A stretch of 64,000 nucleotides of DNA. Source: Erinaceus europaeus (lineage: Eukaryota; Chordata; Mammalia; Eulipotyphla; Erinaceidae). The position numbers were made by a program, and so were the translations under genes. The notes beneath the pieces were generated by a model. The model saw only the letters and a program-made list of their open reading frames with translations. It was not told the DNA's origin and did no database searches. The stretch's first letter is position 1; every line of letters starts with the position of its first letter. Below, one piece after another: positions 10,890 to 19,920 of the stretch. The DNA lies in contig NC_080176.1 in the NCBI RefSeq assembly GCF_950295315.1, forward strand, positions 34,561,006 to 34,625,005, written 5' to 3'.

Positions 10890-11659
10890 ATGAGTGAGAA
10901 AGAACCAGCCTGTTACCTTTCCCCTGGAGACCACTCCAACCAGAGAGAGAGAGAGAGATACCGAAAAGAAACCATTGTACAAACTAGTGTAGGACTTCAG
11001 ATAGCCCTTGATAAAGTCCAGTTTATTTCCCCCTATCAAATTCCTTGGACCTGAGATTAGCTTAACCACAGTCCTGCCCCTAAAACTGGTTCTGACATAC
11101 AAAGCTGATCCTATATATCCTGCAGTTTTCTTGGGAATTTAAACTGACTCTGGCCCTGCCTCAAAGTCCCCACCAGTGTCATTCAACCCTTGTTTGATGC
11201 ACTCCAGGGAGATAAGCAGCCAGATCCAAAAAAGAACTCAATCCCCAGGCCCTAAAAGCCCTTGAAGTAGTTAATCAGACCCTATCAGATATGGAGCTCA
11301 CCCACTATGACCCCAACATTCCAGTAAGTTTACTGATTTTTAACATCACCCCCACTCTCGTGGGGGCACTTCACCAGGTTGGGGGAGTCCTTGAATGGCT
11401 CCATACCTCTGTGGGGGGGGGAACCAGGCTTTTGACAGAATTAGATGCCCTGGCCTCCATGATTAAGCAAGGCCACAAGAGATCCTTACAGGTGCTCAGG
11501 AAGGAGCCTATTGCCACCCCCTTCTCACTGTCTGATGTCCAGTGGCTGCTGTGTTCCATGTTTCAGTCAGCCTGCTTGGTTTCACTGGACAGAGTGATAA
11601 TCATTACCCTCAGAACAGGTGGACAGTGGCCCTCAAGATTAACTAAGGCAACTGCTTAT

Positions 11660-12043
11660 AACAAAAGATGTTTTTTCAGAGCAATAGGCCTTGTGGTTGA
11701 AACTACTTTCTTACCTTGACCCTAATGGCTGTTGGTTTTAGTTTTCTGACAAATATCCTTGTTCCTTGTTACTCATACCCTGTCTTACCTACCACTGAGA
11801 CCCTTATTCACCATATATGGAATGAATGCTAAAACTAAATGTGATTGGTCTATTACACCCATCTCCTCCAACATAAATAGATAAATACCTTTGCTTTTGA
11901 CAATAAAACAAGTTTGCTGTCTGATGCACTGGAGGTTAAAGTCTGTCTCCACTCGCTCACCCCCATCTGCAGGTTCCTCCCTTGGACCCCCAGGGGCTTC
12001 CCCAGTCTCTGTAGCCAGTGGCCAGGGGGATGGAGAGCTGAGG
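11660..12043 (+). mobile_element. ERV2 3' LTR
   Basis: Contains 'aataaa' at about 11902 and the U5 block shared with the 5' end, ending 'gaggagca' where LAR sequence resumes. The left boundary is not clear. Confidence 0.6.
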
Positions 12044-12306
12044 AGCATATTTGGGAGCCACTCTTTTTCTCTGATCCAGATTTCTAGTCCTATTTCCAAC
12101 CATGACACCATCTCCCAGTCAATACCTTTGGTCCACCAGCATGTTAACTATCAGGTTCAGGCAAAAGTTAGTAAAGTCATGGGTTCCTTGGAATATACCT
12201 AAAATAGAACTACTAGCTTTTTCCAAAATGGAGATCCCAAAATTCATGTGCTATAGTCTTGTCTTTAGGTTCCTGACTATTGAACAATTTATTCTGCTTT
12301 ATATCT
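12044..12306 (+). mobile_element. LAR copy, middle arm between ERV2 and the antisense LINE
   Basis: 'tatttgggagccactc ... ctgatccag' to 'tctgctttatatctt' matches 319-592. The final 15 bases recur at 21774, where the same LAR copy continues. Confidence 0.8.
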
Positions 12307-12340
12307 TTTTTTAAATTTATTTTTTATTTAAGAAAGGATA

Positions 12341-12826
12341 TGTTGTTGAGCCAGATGTTGTTGTGCGTGGGCCGCGGAGAAGAGAGAGGGGGTCCGGAGC
12401 GAAGAGGAAACACAAATCTTTATTTGCGCTGGCACCTTAGAGTTGGGTGCTAGAGAAGCAGGTTGGGCCATGTGGAGGTAGTGAAAATGGCCACCTCACG
12501 CAGTAACCTTTCCTGAGTCTGAACACCGGAGTGAAGCGCTGGCAAGAGAGCGAGGTGCGGAAAACGAAGGGTTTTTATAGGAGTAGCTTTCACAAGAATG
12601 GGAAGGGGGAGGAGTAACCATAGCACTCCAGGATAGGATGATAACTCTCGTGAGAATGGGAGGGGGGAGGAGTAACCAAAGCACTCCAAATATCGCGGGG
12701 ATATAGACAATGTCCTGAGGGCATAACATGGCAGAACAGGCACTCCCAGAATGTCCCAACTCTCACGGGAACTAGTAGCCTGAAGGGAAAACATGGCAGA
12801 TGTGAATGCATCTGCACAATTTCCCA
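12341..12826 (-). mobile_element. ERV1 3' LTR, 486 bp
   Basis: Runs tgttgttgag ... tttccca on the + strand (TG...CA on minus) and matches 19921-20348. It has about 58 extra bases from a tandem partial duplication of the '(g)n aggagtaaccanagcactcca' block in U3 (about 12600-12690). TATA and 'aataaa' are as in the 5' LTR. Confidence 0.92.
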
Positions 12827-12827
12827 G

Positions 12828-12846
12828 TATCTCCCCCTTTCTTTTT
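12828..12846 (-). promoter_or_regulatory. ERV1 polypurine tract
   Basis: On the minus strand 'aaagaaagggggagata' lies directly upstream of the 3' LTR, the site where plus-strand DNA synthesis is primed. ERV3 near 55040 has an almost identical tract. Confidence 0.8.
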
Positions 12847-13555
12847 ATCTAATGCCCAGGGCAACAGTGTGTAAAGTCTGTGAACTACTCAGGGTCAGTC
12901 TATGTAAAACCATCAACGTGAAGGGAAGAAAGCTGCTATAAAATTGTCTAAAGTGTCCAAAGGGTATACCAGCAAGTCCGATAAAAGTCTCAGTCCAAAG
13001 TAGGCGACTAGGGGGAGAAATGGTAGGGGATAAAATGCTGCATGAGGAAGGTCAGCCTCTGGAATTCTGCTTTTCTGTAGAAAGTGAGCTGGAACTGCCA
13101 AAACGTGACAGGTCAAAGCAAAAGCAGGAAAGGCAGACAGGCAGTAAAAGATTCTGTCCTTGGAGTCTGTGAATCAGGTTCTTCAGATCGCGTCAGGTGA
13201 CATCCACAGTTTCGGGGGGGGTGTGCCACTGTAGTCGTGCCATCTAGTGGGTGATGTCAGGGTGTGCAGGGGTCCAGATGCTTTTTTCCGGGATTCCTGT
13301 GGAAGAAACACAAACAATCTGCTTCTTGTGGTTAGCAGGGCATCTGATTTGAATGCTTTATAGAAAAAGAGGTTTGGTGCCTTAGCCAGCTGAGTATTGG
13401 GGGATGTATCTTTCCTATTTATTTATGATTATATTTTATATTATTTGTCATGGTAGTCAGCCATTATCTGGAAGGTCCTGGGTGATTCATGGGGAAAAAG
13501 AACTTATCTTTTAACAAAGACTCTAAGGTGTAGGGAAGCAGGAATTATCTTATCC
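12847..13555 (-). other. ERV1 region between the CTE-like element and 3' LTR
   Basis: Internal proviral sequence with no coding region I recognise on either strand. The 67-codon minus frame at 12913-13116 has no visible motif. Confidence 0.5.
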
Positions 13556-13835
13556 CTTTTTTTTTGTATCTTGCCTTTTGTTGCCCTAGTTGTTTTATTG
13601 TTGTAATTATATTGTTGTTATTTCTGATATTGTGGTCGTTGGATAGAACAGAGAGAAATGGAGAGAGGAGGGGAAGGGAGGGGGAGAGAAAAAGACACCT
13701 GTAGACCTGCTTCACCACCCGTGAAGTGATTCCCCTGCAGGTGAGGAGCCGGGGGCTCAAACTGGGATCCTCAAGCCAGTTCTTGCACTTAGCGCCACCT
13801 GCGCTAAACCTGCTGCGCCACCGCCCGATTCCCAG
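13556..13835 (-). mobile_element. S1 SINE in ERV1, antisense
   Basis: Antisense body 'cccctgcaggtgaggagccgg' and head 'cctgctgcgccaccgcccgatt'. 'ggaattatctt' (13541) and 'ggaactatctttt' (13834) on the two sides are the likely target duplication. Confidence 0.9.
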
Positions 13836-13964
13836 GAACTATCTTTTAACATAAACTCTATGGCCATGCCAATAGCAACCTTGAGAGCACATGTGGCTCC
13901 CCACATGTCCCCCTGTCTTATATCATGTTTTGATGTTTGGTGGACTTTGTTTTGTGGCAGGGTG

Positions 13965-14108
13965 GACTGTGCCTGTCTTAGGTTGGGGATCAGCCTTCCG
14001 TCTTACCCGTCATTGGAACACCTGGTCATTTTTGCCCAGTAGTACCATGTGCCCTGTCTTAGGTTGACTGGATAGCGCTAGTTTCCTCTTACCCGTCATT
14101 GGCTAGCC
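13965..14108 (-). promoter_or_regulatory. constitutive transport element (CTE)-like repeat pair in ERV1
   Basis: Two imperfect repeats of about 75 bases, each pairing an arm 'ccaatgacgggtaaga' with 'caacctaagacagg' when read on the minus strand (arms at about 14088-14104 and 14051-14065; 13999-14016 and 13971-13986). These are the loop sequences I know from the type D simian retrovirus CTE, which binds the NXF1/TAP export receptor so that unspliced RNA leaves the nucleus. The position between env and the 3' LTR also matches. Function in this copy is inferred. Confidence 0.8.
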
Positions 14109-14109
14109 A

Positions 14110-14500
14110 GCCCTCTACATGGTGAACGTTCTGATGGAGGGGGGAAAATCCTCCACAGCAACTCAATATTCTGCCATGTCCAGCCTATGATAGTGAGTTT
14201 GTATAGGTTGCATCTTTATGGCATCAATCTGTTGCCGCAAAAGGACATGAGCTTGTTAAGAATTATAGGACCATGGTCTGGGAGGTGTCGCAGTGGATAA
14301 GGCGTTAGACTCTCAAGTGTGAGATCCCAAGTTTGATCCCTGGCTGCATGTGTACCAGAAAGATATCTGGTTGTTTCTTTCTCCTCCTCTCTTTCTCATT
14401 AATAAATTAATTAGAATGTTTGAAAAAAATTATAGGACCTATTGTGAGCAGAAGAAGTAAAACAAACTAGGGTCCTACAACTAAGGGTAGACAGGTAAGG
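14110..14500 (-). pseudogene. env: ERV1 env transmembrane remnant
   Basis: Minus-strand reading gives a hydrophobic run VLLLLLTIGPIILNKL at about 14428-14480 (continuing at 14275 after the SINE), then a cytoplasmic tail with RQQIDAIKM and THYHRLDMAEY at about 14160-14245. The layout (membrane span, G-P-x-I-L-N-x-L, then a Q-Y/H-Y tail) is that of gamma/type D retroviral TM proteins. Surface subunit, fusion peptide and most of the ectodomain are absent, and a SINE and stops break the rest. Non-functional. Confidence 0.65.
14276..14436 (+). mobile_element. S3 SINE in ERV1 env remnant, sense
   Basis: 'ggtctgggaggtgtcgcagtgg ... tctcaagtgtgagatccc' with '(aaat)n' tail. 'aattataggacc' occurs on both sides, giving a clear target duplication within the Env-coding remnant. 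Confidence 0.92.
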
Positions 14501-14589
14501 AAGGGGGAATGTATCCATTGATATGAAGAGGTGGGATCATATCTTAAGTCTAAGGGAAGCAGTCAGTGGATGTGATGTCCAGGGTAACA

Positions 14590-14715
14590 GCCATTTGTCT
14601 TTGGGGGTAGTAAAGGATGTCCATGGCATGGGTGATGTTATAAAGGGAAACATATTTAAATTGTTGGCTGACAAAGGCAGGCCTATGGTGGCAAGACAAG
14701 ATACACCAGTTAAGT
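14590..14715 (-). pseudogene. second, diverged integrase-like fragment in ERV1
   Basis: The minus strand reads RPAFVSQQFKY and LYNITHAMDILYYPQRQ. It aligns with the intact-frame integrase core about 0.9 kb away (GPAFTSEQFKD ... LWNITHTTDIPYNPQGQ) at both protein and DNA level. It lies downstream of the main integrase and just upstream of the env remnant, where surface Env would be expected. It looks like a piece of a related pol brought in by recombination. Confidence 0.6.
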
Positions 14716-15194
14716 GTACAAGAATATGTTAATGTTGTTAATTCACATAGGTTGGATATGGAGGAACTTCTTACAGTTTAATACCTTATCATATGAACAG
14801 ATGATTCCTCATATGAAGGCTTGATAGCTGTAATCACTTACTTGTGAAAAACAATAAAACTTGTAACAAGTTAGAGGTTTACTATAATTGACTTTGGACT
14901 ATAAACAGACTCAGGTTACTTAGAGAGTTAACGCATGTTAGTGACAATGGTTTTAACATTTAGAGTACTCTGAGCAGATGGGTCATACAAAAATTTTTGG
15001 TCATTCAACACACTCACTCACAAAACACAACTGGCCAGTCATAACATAAGACATTCAGGGAAGGGGTAGGAGAGAGGGCTCTGTGAGCCAACTTTTGTAG
15101 GTTCTACCATGTCATATTATGGATCCTGGGATATATCCTGCATCTAGTCCTCCTGTATTATTTCTAGTTCTTCAGGGATAATAGTGCTATCATG
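14716..15194 (-). other. ERV1 region after integrase, unassigned
   Basis: Follows the integrase stop codon. It may hold remains of env surface sequence, but every minus frame is closed and no motif is recognisable. Confidence 0.4.
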
Positions 15195-15995
15195 AGGGTA
15201 TTGTCAGACATGGTGGGCAGGAACCCAGATAGGTTTAGAGTAATTATGTGGGAAAATGCATGCAAAAACTCTTCCCATGGTCAATAGAGGGTCAGGCCCT
15301 TTACAAATTTTATCAAGTGGGTCTTTCCATTTGACCTTAATAGATGGGAGAATAGATGGTGTTTGCCAGTGAAGAATAATAGGAGGTAAGTCCGAGTTAT
15401 TGTAAATATTAAAGAGATTTAACGTAGTTAAGGCTTTTGCTAGCTGGATATTGGGGGGATACATTCCTCCTTTATCTTTATTCAATTGAGCCTTAAGAGT
15501 TTGATGGGCCCTCTCGACAATGCCTTGTCCCTGTGGATTATAGGGAATGTCTGTGGTATGAGTAATGTTCCAGAGGGAACAAAAATCTTTAAATTGTTCG
15601 CTGGTAAACGCTGGTCCATGGTCGGTTTTCACTTGAAGAGGTAAGCCCATCACAGCAAAACAGGAGAGCATGTGGCTTATAAGCTTTTTAGAGCTTTCTC
15701 CTGTCTGAGCTGTCGCCCACATAAATTTAGAAAAGGTATCAATTGAGACAAACACATATTTTTGTTTGCCAAAGTTTGGTATGTGGGTGACATCAATTTT
15801 CCAAATAGCATTAGCTTTTAAGCCTCAGGGGTTAACACCAAGAGTCTGAATAGCAGGTGTTTTTATGAGACTTGCACAGGAAGAGCGTGTAGCAAGGATA
15901 TGTTTTAATTGTGGTAACGGAACATCAGGAAATCGAGCTCGAAGGCCTTTAAGATTAACATGGGTTAGGGAATGAAAGTCAGCAGGATCAGAGAC
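15195..15995 (-). pseudogene. pol: ERV1 integrase, one stop codon
   Basis: Joins proviral DNA to the host genome. The zinc-binding H-x3-H is present (FHSLTH, about 15975), but the following C-x2-C reads RSSC, so the first cysteine is an arginine. A TGA stop lies at about 15822, in a CGA-like context. The catalytic core follows (15204-15821): D in KIDVTHIP, D in KTDHGPAF and E in NPQGQGIVERAH, the D,D-35-E triad. It ends VPAHHV then a stop. Non-functional. Confidence 0.88.
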
Positions 15996-16420
15996 AGAGA
16001 CTAGGAGAGTTCCTGTGGAGGCAAGGCGGTCAGCTACAGTATTCCCTTCGGACAGGGCATCAGGAAGAGGGCTGTGGGAACGAAGGTGCTGAATATATAG
16101 TGGTTGGGTTCGAGAAGAGAGCATAGAGGCAATTTGAATCAAAAGAGGGGAAAGTGGGTTGTCATCAATTTTCACATAAGAATGAGCAAGCCATGGAAGT
16201 AAGTTAACAGTATACACACTGTCAGAAAAAAGGTAGAAGGATTCTGGTACAGCTTTTAATGCAAGGAAAACAGCATAAAGTTCTTTGTACTGAGGGGAGT
16301 TATCAGGAAGCTCAGTAAAGAGAGGTTTAGGGGGTTGTTTGTCTGGGTAATATATAAAGGCAGCAGCTCCCTTTTTTCCACCATCAATGAAGACTGTAGG
16401 AGCAGAACGAATGGGATCTC
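15996..16420 (-). pseudogene. pol: ERV1 RNase H domain
   Basis: FIDGGKKGAAAF (16371-16394) has the first catalytic aspartate; PQYKELYAV and LFSDSVYTV follow with the expected E and D. A TGA separates it from the connection domain. It removes the RNA strand during reverse transcription in an intact virus. Confidence 0.8.
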
Positions 16421-17745
16421 AAGAGAAAAGTTTAGGTGCTGGTAGAGGCAAAAGAGATAAAGAACCTATCAATTTATTAGAAGGAAAATAGTTATCTATT
16501 TGTCCTGGAAACCCCACGAAGCTTATGGCAAAGCGGGAATGATGGCATATAAGCCACTCTGTATCTGTGAGAGAAAAGGGCAGAATAATTAAATCCGGTT
16601 CTTTCCCTAAGACCTGCACAGACCTATTTCTCCCTTGGCGAACCATGAATGCTAACGCGTCTATCTCAGTGAGGAGTCTTGGAGCTCCTCCTACTGGCCT
16701 GTGAAGCCACTCAAGAAACCCATGGTCTTGCCACAATGCCCCTACTACTGTGGGGGTGGAGTTGAAGATTAGAAGGCTTACCGGAGAGGAGGGGGAGAAT
16801 CAAACAAGGTGCATGTCCTGGAGGGCCTGGTTAACCCTTTCCAGTGCTGAGGAGGCCTCAGGAGTTAACTTACATTTTGAGGAGGGCTGTTTGTTTCCTT
16901 TTAACAGGTCAAACAGTGGTTGGAGGCAGCTTGTAGGCAGATAGAGATACTGCCTAAGCCAATTTAAATTTCCTAGAAAACTTTGTAAAGAAGCAAGAGT
17001 AAGGTTAGAAGGAAAGGTGACATTAGGTTTTAAGGGACGAATTTGTGTTAAAGAAATCTCTGAACCTAAGAAAGATATTGGAGGAATTAGCTGTATCTTC
17101 TCAGGAGCTACATTAAGGCTGCTTTTCTTTAATGCAGGAACGAGACAATCACGTAAGGCATAGAGATCTGTATCTGATTTTCCCCATATTAAAATATCAT
17201 CTGTATAATGAAAAACATTAAGGCCCTTATTAATATATGGGACAAGGGCAGATTTAACAGCCTCCTGACAAATTGTAGGACTATTGGCCATACTCTGGGG
17301 CAGCACCACCCATTCAAATATGTCAGCAGGGCTGGCATTATTAATAGAAGGAACAGAGAAGGCAAAACGTTTACAATCTTGTGGATGCAAGGGAATAGAG
17401 AAAAAACAATCTTGTATATCAGTAGCTATGATTGGAATTCCTGTGGGAATTGCAGAAGCAAGAGGAAAACCCCTTTGGGGGGAGCCCCAGACCTGCATGG
17501 CTTTATTAACTGCATGGAGAGCTTGGAGGAGGCGCCATTTTCCCGAGTGCTTTTTAATCACAAAGACAGGAGTATTCCATGGGCTTCGAGAATGGTGAAT
17601 GTGTCCCAAGGACAATTGCTCTTGGACGAGCTCTTTTAAAATTTCTAGCTTATCCCTAGGTAAAGGCCACTGTTCCACCCAGACAGGCTCATTAGAAAGC
17701 CAGCTTAAGTGGGGTGTTTGGCTACGAACAGTGGCATTTAGTATT
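16421..17745 (-). pseudogene. pol: ERV1 reverse transcriptase with YTDD active site
   Basis: Polymerase domain 16800-17740: WVEQWPLPRDKLEILKEL, WNTPVFVIKKHSGKWRLLQ, IATDIQDCFFSIPLHPQD (first catalytic D), VLPQSMANSPTICQ, YTDDILIW (17197-17208) and FLGSEIS. The connection domain (16419-16798) is separated by a TGA. The usual betaretroviral active site is Y-M/V/I-D-D, so threonine is unusual. The RT frame is -1 relative to protease, as in betaretroviral pro-pol. Related to the ERV2 copy. Confidence 0.9.
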
Positions 17746-19540
17746 GGGGGTGCTGATTAGACCTGGTCTCGTGGGAGCGGGTGTTACACTCTGCAGAGGC
17801 ATCTGTGGATATCCTAACATCAAGACATTCCAGAATATCCCTGCCCAATAGATTGGTGCTAATATTAGCTACCAAAGGGCGGAAGTGCCCAGTAGAACCT
17901 TCCAGGTCTTCCCACACAAGTGAATCTCGTGTGTGAAATGATTGGGTCACTCCTCCTACTCCATGTATACTGGGTCCAGGGATAAGTTCCCAATCTTGGG
18001 GAACCTCTCCTTGCCTTAAAATCATCTTTGCTGCCCCCGTGTCAATCAAAAATTTAAAAGGAATATTGCCAATCTTTGCTGTCATAGAAGGGTGACCCCA
18101 TTCTAAAACAGGAGTGGTCCACAAAATCTCAAGCCCCGAATTTTTACCATTCAGGGGTGAACCATCTTTATGAAATTGGGACCAACAATCTCTCTTCCAA
18201 TGAAACCCCTTACGACATCTTGGACAAACAGTATGTGGCCTCTGACTCCCTGACTGAAAGCGGGGTTGCTCTGACTGGAGGCGTGGTCGCTCTAACTGGA
18301 GGTGGGGTTTCCCTGACTGGAGGGGTGGTCGCAGCTTATCAGGACATTGGTTACGCCAATGTCCTTGGCGACCGCACTGAAAGCAGGCCCTGTTGTGATT
18401 ACGTGGAGTAACTGCATAAACCTGTGTCGTAGTGGGTGCCCCATTATTACCTGATGTAAGTTCCTGTGTCGCTAAAATCCAATTATCTGGGTGTAGGTGT
18501 TTAAGATTAAGGCATGCCTGATGGAATTGTGGTATCATGCCTTCCCAGACAGTAGAGCGCAGGAGTAGTGAGCGGACGTCAGGATTATAAACCTTTCTCT
18601 CTAAGCTTCTCTTCACCCTTGAGATGAAGCTCGCTAATGATTCATCAGTGCCTTGGCGAAGAGAGTTAATGGGAACTGACGAATCTACATCGGGTGGGGT
18701 CACCCTTTCCCATGCTTGTGTTGTGCAGATGCGTACCTTTTCAAAATAACCGGTTGGAAACCTGACTTCTGCCTGCTGAGCTCCAGATTCATAAGCTCCT
18801 TCTCCAAACAAAGCATCAGAATCCCATTCTACCTGTTTGTTACTATTTTCCTGCGACTGTCTAGAGCACTCATCGTGGAAGCATGCCTTCCACTGTAGGT
18901 AGAGGAGGTCTGGGAGTGCAGCACGAGCCAGGTCCTTCCAATCCTGGGGCATGTTAAGATGGTGGTAAAAACTCCTTAAAACATATTTGGTCCATGGAGT
19001 ATGCATACCGTCCTCCCTGACCGCTTGCCTAAGTGCTCCGAGTCCTTTCAAGGAGTATGGCTGCCACGGCTGAGGGTTTTGTTTAGAAGGGGCCACGTTT
19101 ACCGGGAAGGTGTGGATTTGGTTCGATGACACTGGGGAGAGATCTAGGGAAGTGGAAGGTGCCATGGAAACTGCTGTAGTGGCAGGGGAAACTGAACACA
19201 TATCTACGGGGATGGAGCTCTTGGGGTGGACTGCAAATGGTTTAAGGTCCTTAAATACTGAAAAAATATCCTTTAACTCTCGTATCTCAGCCACAAGGTC
19301 TCTTAATGATGAGGTGTCAGCAGGGGGAGGAGTCGAAGGAGAGGAAGCCACAGGGTCTCTTAATGATGAGGTATTAGCAGAGGGAGGAGTCAAAGAAGTG
19401 GAAGCCGCAGCAAGAGAAATGGAACCGTGTCTGGAGGGACAGCTGGGGGAGGGGTCAAAGGAGGGGCCGAACACGTTTCTGCGGGGGCAGTGGGGGGAGG
19501 GGTCGTGGAAGCAGAAGCTGCCGCAGGAGAAACCGAACAC
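17738..19540 (-). pseudogene. gag-pro: ERV1 gag (most) fused in frame with protease
   Basis: One open frame of 600 codons. It starts in a proline/serine-rich spacer, then has a capsid-like region (GALRQAVREDG, LYLQWKACFHDEC, VRICTTQAWERV, PINSLRQGTDESLASFISRV, about 18540-19080). Two zinc knuckles follow, CFQCGRQGHWRNQC (18349-18390) and CPRCRKGFHWKRDC (18184-18226), with a short tandem (R/K)P-LQS repeat between them. Protease follows without stop or frame change: FLIDTGAAKMIL (about 18018-18051) and LLGRDIL (about 17835). No dUTPase is seen before protease, although many betaretroviruses have one. Confidence 0.85.
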
Positions 19541-19809
19541 GTGTCTCCGGAGGCAGGGGTTTTGGGGCTGACTGCAGATTGATTAGGGTGTTTAAGTCTT
19601 AAGCAAATATCCTTTAACTCCCATATCTCAGCCTCAAGGTCACTTAACCTTTTGGCAGGAGGCCTTGTACATATCCTGAAAATAGTAAATATAGCCATGA
19701 GAACCCACAGTGTAGTGAAAATTAAAGCGTCTCTGAGATCGAAAGCCTGTCCCAGGAGAGAAGGATAGAATGTCTGGGACACCTCCTCATAAAACGGAAA
19801 AAATCCCAT
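19390..19809 (-). pseudogene. gag: ERV1 gag N-terminus with a hydrophobic segment
   Basis: ATG at 19809-19807 in a strong context (ccaccatgg on minus), giving MGFFPFYEEVSQ. A strongly hydrophobic stretch follows (ALIFTTLWVLMAIFTIF, residues about 28-44), then RICTRPPAKRL and a heptad-like LSDLEAEIWELKDICLRLK. This frame is shifted against the downstream gag frame near 19430-19540. No matrix domain like that in ERV2 is visible. A membrane or ER anchor is inferred, by analogy with intracisternal A particles. Confidence 0.7.
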
Positions 19810-19849
19810 GGTGGAGGGAAACGCAGGGCCACAGAGGCGGGTGGCTGCC

Positions 19850-19918
19850 ACTTACCTGTGTCTGGGCAGCTTTTCTGGACCTCAGGCTGGGCGTGAGTGT
19901 GGGACACGTTGAGCGCCA
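19850..19918 (-). promoter_or_regulatory. ERV1 leader: primer-binding site and splice donor
   Basis: The primer-binding site on minus, 19918-19901, reads 'tggcgctcaacgtgtccc'. The first 14 bases match the tRNA-Lys1,2 type site at 13 positions. A consensus donor 'cacag|gtaag' lies at 19860-19851, placed to make spliced env RNA. Confidence 0.75.
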
Positions 19919-19920
19919 GA

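Larger units (their letters stand above)
9500..11640 (+). pseudogene. pol: ERV2 reverse transcriptase and connection domain, broken
   Basis: An N-terminal RT block (9512-9840, WVEQWPLPGEKLKTLKEF and WNTPVFTIKKGSGKWRLLQ) is followed by VLPQSMANSPIICQEAV near 9930. The catalytic loop is cut by a SINE at YHY. After a SINE and an LTR the RT resumes about 10960 (LDKVQF, SFLGNLN, PLFDALQGDKQP) and ends in a connection-like stretch (11291-11600, VLEWLHTSVGG, LTELDALASMIKQG). No RNase H or integrase is visible, which suggests a deletion into the 3' LTR. Confidence 0.8.
6249..12043 (+). mobile_element. ERV2: decayed betaretrovirus-like provirus, + strand
   Basis: Order: partial 5' LTR, Lys-type primer-binding site, gag, protease, reverse transcriptase, 3' LTR. 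The two LTR ends share a U5 block ('cccccaggggn...ccagtggccag...gatggagagctgag' at about 6388-6442 and 11979-12036). Integrase and env are missing between about 11640 and the 3' LTR. It is further cut by SINEs, an L1 scrap and an unrelated LTR. Its pol resembles ERV1 at the protein level, but the two elements lie in opposite orientation. Confidence 0.85.
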
